A stretch of 9,429 nt of DNA. Source: Desulfurivibrio alkaliphilus. GTDB taxonomy: Bacteria; Desulfobacterota; Desulfobulbia; Desulfobulbales; Desulfurivibrionaceae. The notes beneath the pieces were generated by a model. The model had not been told where the DNA came from. It did no database searches and was given only the letters and a program-made list of their open reading frames with translations. The translations under genes were made by a program, and so were the position numbers. Below, piece by piece: positions 6,040 through 9,429 of the stretch. Location: NCBI GenBank assembly GCA_011048585.1, contig DSDS01000104.1, forward strand, positions 1 to 9,429, given 5' to 3'. Numbering within the stretch: position 1 is the first letter of the stretch; each line of letters starts with the position of its first letter.

Positions 6040-6804
6040 ATGTTAGATTCCAGCACCGATGGGCATGTCCATACCGCCCTTTGCCGCCACGCGGTGGGGG
6101 AGATGGAGCAGTACGTCCAGGCGGCCCTGGATCGGGGGCTGCGCCGGATCTTTTTCCTGGAGCATTTCGAGGCTGGAATCATCAACGACTACCAGTGCTG
6201 GCTGGGGCCCGATGATTTTGCTTACTATCGGCGGGAGGGAGAGCGCTTGCGTCGCCGCTATGCCGGCAAGATCGAGATCGGCCTGGGGGTGGAGGTGGGC
6301 TATAACCCCCGGGAGGTGGCCGCGACCAAGGAATTCCTGGCGACCCACCGCTGGGATCGGGTGGGGCTCTCCTGCCATTTTCTGGCTATCGGCTCTCGCC
6401 ATTACAACCTGCTCAGCAGTGATCCCCGGACCCTGGCGGTTTTCAGCGAGTATGGCGTGGCCCGCGCCCTTGGCGAATATTTCGCTCTGCTGGCCGAGGC
6501 GGTTACCCAGCTGCCCGGCACCCAGCTCTGCCATCTCGATGCCGCCCTGCGCCACCACCCGGAGGTGGCGACCCCCTTGGAGGAGTTGAGTGCCGGCTCC
6601 ATCTGTGAGCAGATTTTCCAGGCCATGGCCGCCCGGGGTATGGCCCTTGAGATCAACACCTCCGGCTACAGCCATCGCCGCCGTCTGGCCTACCCCGCCC
6701 CCGATCTGCTGGACCGGGCCGCCCGCTTTCAACTCCCCCTGACCGCCGGTTCCGACGCCCACCGCCCCGAGGAGGTGGGCCGCTTTTTTGACCGCCTCCC
6801 CTAG
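6040..6804 (+). CDS. PHP-domain phosphoesterase, HisJ-like histidinol-phosphatase family
   Basis: This is a metal-dependent phosphoesterase of the PHP superfamily; the closest pattern is HisJ-type histidinol phosphatase, which makes histidinol in histidine synthesis. All nine expected ligands are visible in the 254 residues: DGHVH (His9, His11), CRHA (His17), EHF (His42), GVEVG (Glu85), SCHFL (His113), HLDAALR (His165) and GSDAH (Asp239, His241). The enzyme therefore looks active. The protein ends 13 residues after the last ligand (RPEEVGRFFDRLP), somewhat earlier than is usual for the family. No his genes are nearby, so the substrate is uncertain; other PHP proteins act on other phosphoesters. 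No clear Shine-Dalgarno precedes the ATG, and the 14-base gap suggests coupling to the small gene upstream. Its stop lies 3 bases from the stop of the convergent minus-strand gene. Confidence 0.85.
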   Translation: MLDSSTDGHVHTALCRHAVGEMEQYVQAALDRGLRRIFFLEHFEAGIINDYQCWLGPDDFAYYRREGERLRRRYAGKIEIGLGVEVGYNPREVAATKEFLATHRWDRVGLSCHFLAIGSRHYNLLSSDPRTLAVFSEYGVARALGEYFALLAEAVTQLPGTQLCHLDAALRHHPEVATPLEELSAGSICEQIFQAMAARGMALEINTSGYSHRRRLAYPAPDLLDRAARFQLPLTAGSDAHRPEEVGRFFDRLP

Positions 6805-6807
6805 CTG

Positions 6808-7206
6808 CTACTCCATGGTGATGATCAGGGGGATTATGTGCAGGGCCTTGGAGGACTCCCGGGTGCCTCCAAGGCGCCACTCCTTGCAGTGGGCCCGCTC
6901 CCCCAGCAGTTGATCAATGGCCTCCACCAAGCCCTTGATGTTGATGACCGGGTGGCGGGAAAACACCTCCGGCAGGCCATAGGTCAGGTTGCAGGCCAGG
7001 CACTTGCCAGGCCGCTCGTGCAGCTCCAGGGCCAGTTGCAGGGTGTGGGTGGCCGAATCGTACCGTTCTAAGGACAGCTTGATATCGTAGGAACCCTCGG
7101 CGGCGTCACCGAAGAGGGCGTCGAAGAACTGATCGGCCCGCTCCGCCGGAAAGAGGGCGGCCAGCGTTTCCTCGTTGAGCAACTCCCTGATGGTGGCTTC
7201 GTTCAT
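6808..7206 (-). CDS. Conserved small CxxC protein of unknown function
   Basis: This is a 132-residue protein on the minus strand, with GGGAGAG (plus-strand 7214-7220) seven bases before its ATG. I cannot assign a function. The N-terminal third is a helical, acidic segment (ELLNEETLAALFPAERADQFFDALFGD, about 8-34). A probable beta part follows (SYDIKLSLERYD, TLQLALELHERPGK), then a GKCLACN motif with Cys69 and Cys72 and the segment LTYGLPEVFSRHPVINIKGL at about 74-93. Cys107 lies near the end. From memory, similar proteins in sulfate-reducing Deltaproteobacteria carry the mistaken name 'pancreas/duodenum homeobox protein 1'; I could not check this. The CxxC could bind metal or be redox active, but two cysteines and a distant third do not settle it. 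It converges on the PHP gene and diverges from the helicase. Confidence 0.85.
   Translation of the reverse strand: MNEATIRELLNEETLAALFPAERADQFFDALFGDAAEGSYDIKLSLERYDSATHTLQLALELHERPGKCLACNLTYGLPEVFSRHPVINIKGLVEAIDQLLGERAHCKEWRLGGTRESSKALHIIPLIITME
6845..6875. repeat. Perfect 10-bp inverted repeat at the convergent gene ends
   Basis: GCCTTGGAGG (6845-6854) and CCTCCAAGGC (6866-6875) form a perfect 10-bp stem with an 11-base loop. A smaller stem, CCACT (6877-6881) with AGTGG (6888-6892), follows at once. The large stem begins 41 bases after the PHP stop and lies inside the last 25 codons of the minus-strand gene. No T run follows on either strand, so it is not a classic intrinsic terminator. 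It could still end or protect the 3' end of the PHP transcript. Confidence 0.45.
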
Positions 7207-7245
7207 GGTCGATCTCTCCCAAGGTAAATGATTACGGTTTTGCAG

Positions 7246-7273
7246 AGATTATCATCCCCGGCGCTAAGTTCAA
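7246..7273 (-). promoter_or_regulatory. Likely sigma-70 promoter of the minus-strand CxxC gene
   Basis: Read on the minus strand, TTGAAC (plus 7268-7273) is a good -35, followed after 16 bases by TAATCT (plus 7246-7251) as -10. Transcription would start near 7240, giving a leader of roughly 30 bases before the ATG at 7206 with its Shine-Dalgarno. GATAAT, shifted by two bases, is a better -10 match but would leave only 14 bases of spacer. Confidence 0.45.
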
Positions 7274-7302
7274 CTTTTTTCTCCGCCTTATCCGGCGTCC
7301 CA

Positions 7303-7311
7303 TGTTACATT
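7303..7311 (+). promoter_or_regulatory. Possible extended -10 element for the helicase gene
   Basis: TGTTACATT fits the extended -10 form (TG, one base, then TACATT with 4 of 6 consensus bases). I see no matching -35 at the right distance. If used, transcription would begin at about 7318-7320, at or next to the helicase ATG, giving a leaderless message. That would fit the absence of a Shine-Dalgarno. Confidence 0.3.
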
Positions 7312-7319
7312 GACCCACC

Positions 7320-9429
7320 ATGCAACCCTCGCTTTTTCCCCGACAGAATTGTAAAACCACTGATTCCGCCGCCACCGCTCCAGCTTTGGCGCTGGCGGCG
7401 GCCCTGGCCCGGTTGAACCCCGCCCAGCGGGAGGCGGTATGCGCCCCGCCCGGGCCACTCCTGGTGATTGCCGGGGCGGGCAGCGGCAAGACCAGGACCC
7501 TGGTCCATCGCCTGGCCTGGCTGGTGGAGCAGGGAATTCCGCCCGAGGAGCTGCTGCTGCTGACCTTTACCCGCAAGGCCGCTCAAGAGATGATCGAGCG
7601 GGCCGGTTATCTGCTCAACGATTCCTGCCGGCGGGTAACCGGGGGAACCTTCCACGCCACCGCCAACCTGCTGCTTCGCCGCTATGCCCGTTATGTGGGC
7701 TATGAAGCCAACTTTACCATCCTGGATCAGGGGGATGCCGAGGGGATTATCAACCTGCTCAAATCGTCGTTGGGGTTGGGGGGGGCCGGCAGGCGCTTTC
7801 CCTCCCGTCGTTTGATTCTGGCGATTTTGAGCAAGGCGGTCAATGTCGGTTCCACGGTCAGCGACCTGGTGGAAGCCGAGCATGATCATCTGGTGGAGTT
7901 CCTCGACGATATCCTGGCGATCAACGAGCATTATCATAAGTTTAAACAGGCCCATGGCCTGATGGATTATGATGACCTGCTGCTTTATTGGCGCCGGTTG
8001 TTGCGGGAGAACGAGGAGGTGCGTGCGGAGCTGGCCGGTCGTTTTCAGGCGATTTTGGTGGATGAGTACCAGGATACCAATCCGATTCAGGCCGAAATTG
8101 TCCGGCTGATGGCCGCCCCCCGCAACCATGTGATGGCGGTGGGTGATGATGCCCAGTCGATCTACAGTTTCCGGGGGGCCGATTTTCGCAATATAATGGA
8201 ATTTCCCGACCACTTTCCCGGCACCCGCCTGATTCGGCTGGAGGAGAATTATCGCAGCACCCCGGAGATTCTGGAGGTGGGCAACGCTATCATCGCTCCG
8301 GCCCCGGTGCGCTACCCCAAAAAGCTGTTCAGTAAGCTGACCGGGGGCGTCAAGCCGGTGCTGCACGCCGCCCGCAACGAGGGCGGTCAGGCTCGCTTCG
8401 TGGTGGAAAAAATCCTGGCCCTGCGCCGGGAAGGGGTGGGCGATGAGCAGATCGCGGTGCTGTTCCGCTCCGGTTTCCACTCCTACAAATTGGAGCTGGA
8501 GTTGACCGCCCATGGCATTCCCTTTGAAAAAAGAGGGGGGCAGAAGCTCACCGAATCGGCTCATATCAAAGATGTACTCTCCTACTTCCGGGTAGTTTGC
8601 AACCCCGCCGACCGGCTCTCCTGGAATCGAATTTTGCTCCTGATCGACAAGGTCGGTCCCAAGACCGCCCGCAATATTATCGAGCGGCTGCCCTTAAACC
8701 CGACGCCGGGTGGCATTGATTCCGGGCCCGATCCTTTGCTGGCGGCCCGCGCGGCCCTGGCGGCCTATCCCGCTGGCAAATCCTGGCAGGGCGGGATGAA
8801 ACGGCTCCTGACCTTGCTGGAGGATCTCGGGGGTGCCGGGCTTTCCCCCGTTACCTTATTGGAACTGGTCCTGGTCTATTATCAGCATATTTTTCAGCGG
8901 CTCTATCCCGACGACTACCCCAGGCGGCAACGTGATCTGGAGCAGTTACGGCCGTTGCTGGCCGGTTATGAAGATATTCGCGATTTTCTGGCCGATGCCG
9001 CCCTGGATCCCCCCGGAGCCGAGGGTGATGCCGGGGAGGCCGGAGGTCGCCTGGTCCTCTCCACGGTTCATTCGGCCAAGGGGTTGGAGTGGGATACGGT
9101 GTTTGTAATCCATCTGGTCGAGGGTAAGTTTCCCTCCGGTCAGGCTGCCGGTCCGGAACAGTACGAAGAGGAAAGGCGGCTGCTCTATGTGGCCGCCACC
9201 AGGGCCAAAAGCCGCCTTTTTCTGGTTTATCCCCGGGAGGCCATGGGGGCGGACCGCCGCAGCACCTACTGTGAACCCTCCTCCTTTCTGGCCCCGCTGC
9301 CTCCCGGTCTGCTTGCCGCCACCGCCGGTTCGGCCCCGTATCCTGCTCAGCCCCCGAGGGCTGGCGAACCCCTCCCTTCCCGGTCACGTCCTTTTTCCCC
9401 CGGCAGGGTGGGTGCTGCGCCGGACCGGG
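7320..9429 (+). CDS. UvrD/PcrA-type SF1A DNA helicase (3'-truncated by window edge)
   Basis: This is an ATP-dependent 3'-5' DNA helicase of the UvrD/Rep/PcrA group, acting in repair or replication restart. I read 703 codons, open to the window end. Motifs in order are the Q motif LNPAQREAV (32-40, Gln36), Walker A AGAGSGKT (51-58, Lys57), Ia TFTRKAAQEM (82-91), GTFH (109-112) and Walker B DEYQDT (248-253). GDDAQSIYSFRGAD (275-288), ENYRS (309-313), TVHSAKGLEWD (from 582) and EERRLLYVAATRAK (617-630, Arg628) follow. The core is therefore complete. A 30-residue low-complexity N-terminus precedes it, a Gly/Asp/Glu-rich insert (about 565-577) lies before motif V, and a Pro-rich tail runs off the window. 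The ATG at 7320 is the first possible start, because an in-frame TGA lies at 7311-7313, and it has no Shine-Dalgarno. UvrD, PcrA and Rep cannot be told apart here. Confidence 0.93.
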   Translation, partial: MQPSLFPRQNCKTTDSAATAPALALAAALARLNPAQREAVCAPPGPLLVIAGAGSGKTRTLVHRLAWLVEQGIPPEELLLLTFTRKAAQEMIERAGYLLNDSCRRVTGGTFHATANLLLRRYARYVGYEANFTILDQGDAEGIINLLKSSLGLGGAGRRFPSRRLILAILSKAVNVGSTVSDLVEAEHDHLVEFLDDILAINEHYHKFKQAHGLMDYDDLLLYWRRLLRENEEVRAELAGRFQAILVDEYQDTNPIQAEIVRLMAAPRNHVMAVGDDAQSIYSFRGADFRNIMEFPDHFPGTRLIRLEENYRSTPEILEVGNAIIAPAPVRYPKKLFSKLTGGVKPVLHAARNEGGQARFVVEKILALRREGVGDEQIAVLFRSGFHSYKLELELTAHGIPFEKRGGQKLTESAHIKDVLSYFRVVCNPADRLSWNRILLLIDKVGPKTARNIIERLPLNPTPGGIDSGPDPLLAARAALAAYPAGKSWQGGMKRLLTLLEDLGGAGLSPVTLLELVLVYYQHIFQRLYPDDYPRRQRDLEQLRPLLAGYEDIRDFLADAALDPPGAEGDAGEAGGRLVLSTVHSAKGLEWDTVFVIHLVEGKFPSGQAAGPEQYEEERRLLYVAATRAKSRLFLVYPREAMGADRRSTYCEPSSFLAPLPPGLLAATAGSAPYPAQPPRAGEPLPSRSRPFSPGRVGAAPDR

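Noticed and set aside
7439..7705. A separate 88-residue plus-strand gene
   Set aside because: It is a frame-shifted shadow of the helicase, overlapping Walker A and motif Ia, and ends in helicase codons.
8428..8435. GGGAAGGG as an FtsK-orienting (KOPS) site
   Set aside because: It fits the E. coli GGGNAGGG pattern, but such 8-mers are expected by chance in GC-rich DNA, a reverse copy occurs near 9373-9380, and the site of this organism is unknown.
7305..8564. A 419-codon open frame on the minus strand across the helicase start
   Set aside because: The plus strand encodes every N-terminal SF1 helicase motif here; the antisense translation shows no domain.
1..9429. Mobile element, CRISPR array, prophage, tRNA or new defence cassette
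   Set aside because: No transposase, integrase, spaced direct repeats, tRNA-like cloverleaf or toxin-antitoxin pair was seen; coding style is uniform throughout.

Overview
The window is about 9.4 kb of GC-rich, densely coding bacterial DNA, and most of it is housekeeping. The gene set (a ribD-ribE-ribBA-ribH-nusB run joined to ftsK) and the protein details (a RibE tail ending FLAEHGF, a RibBA with GQTEG, a small CxxC protein of a type I associate with sulfate reducers) suggest a Gram-negative of the former Deltaproteobacteria, perhaps near Desulfobulbales/Desulfurivibrio. That placement is inference from memory, not a search result.

Bases 1-3015 hold a compact riboflavin operon on the + strand: the 3' end of ribD (deaminase/reductase, cut by the window edge), ribE (riboflavin synthase), ribBA (bifunctional DHBP synthase/GTP cyclohydrolase II) and ribH (lumazine synthase). 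Together they cover every step from GTP and ribulose 5-phosphate to riboflavin except the dephosphorylation after RibD. nusB (transcription antitermination) follows ribH after 5 bases. The start of ftsK (chromosome-segregation DNA translocase) overlaps the end of nusB by 10 bases. All six run the same way with short gaps, so cotranscription is likely.

Bases 5726-6804 hold a 75-base spacer with a dyad and overlapping alternative hairpins, an unrecognised 74-residue protein with a very good ribosome binding site, and a HisJ-like PHP-domain phosphoesterase with all its metal ligands. A minus-strand gene for a 132-residue CxxC protein of unknown function (6808-7206) converges on it, with 3 bases between the stop codons. 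A perfect 10-bp inverted repeat lies just inside the 3' end of that minus-strand gene.

Bases 7207-7319 are a divergent promoter region. From 7320 to the window end runs a UvrD/PcrA-type SF1 helicase that is open at its 3' end and has all the canonical motifs. Its start codon has no Shine-Dalgarno and is preceded directly by an in-frame stop; it may be leaderless.

I see no rRNA, tRNA, CRISPR array, insertion sequence, prophage or obvious new defence system. The points most worth a second look are a His-to-Gln change at a RibBA metal-ligand position, the two small unknown proteins, and several inverted repeats at gene borders. No gap between genes exceeds about 115 bases.
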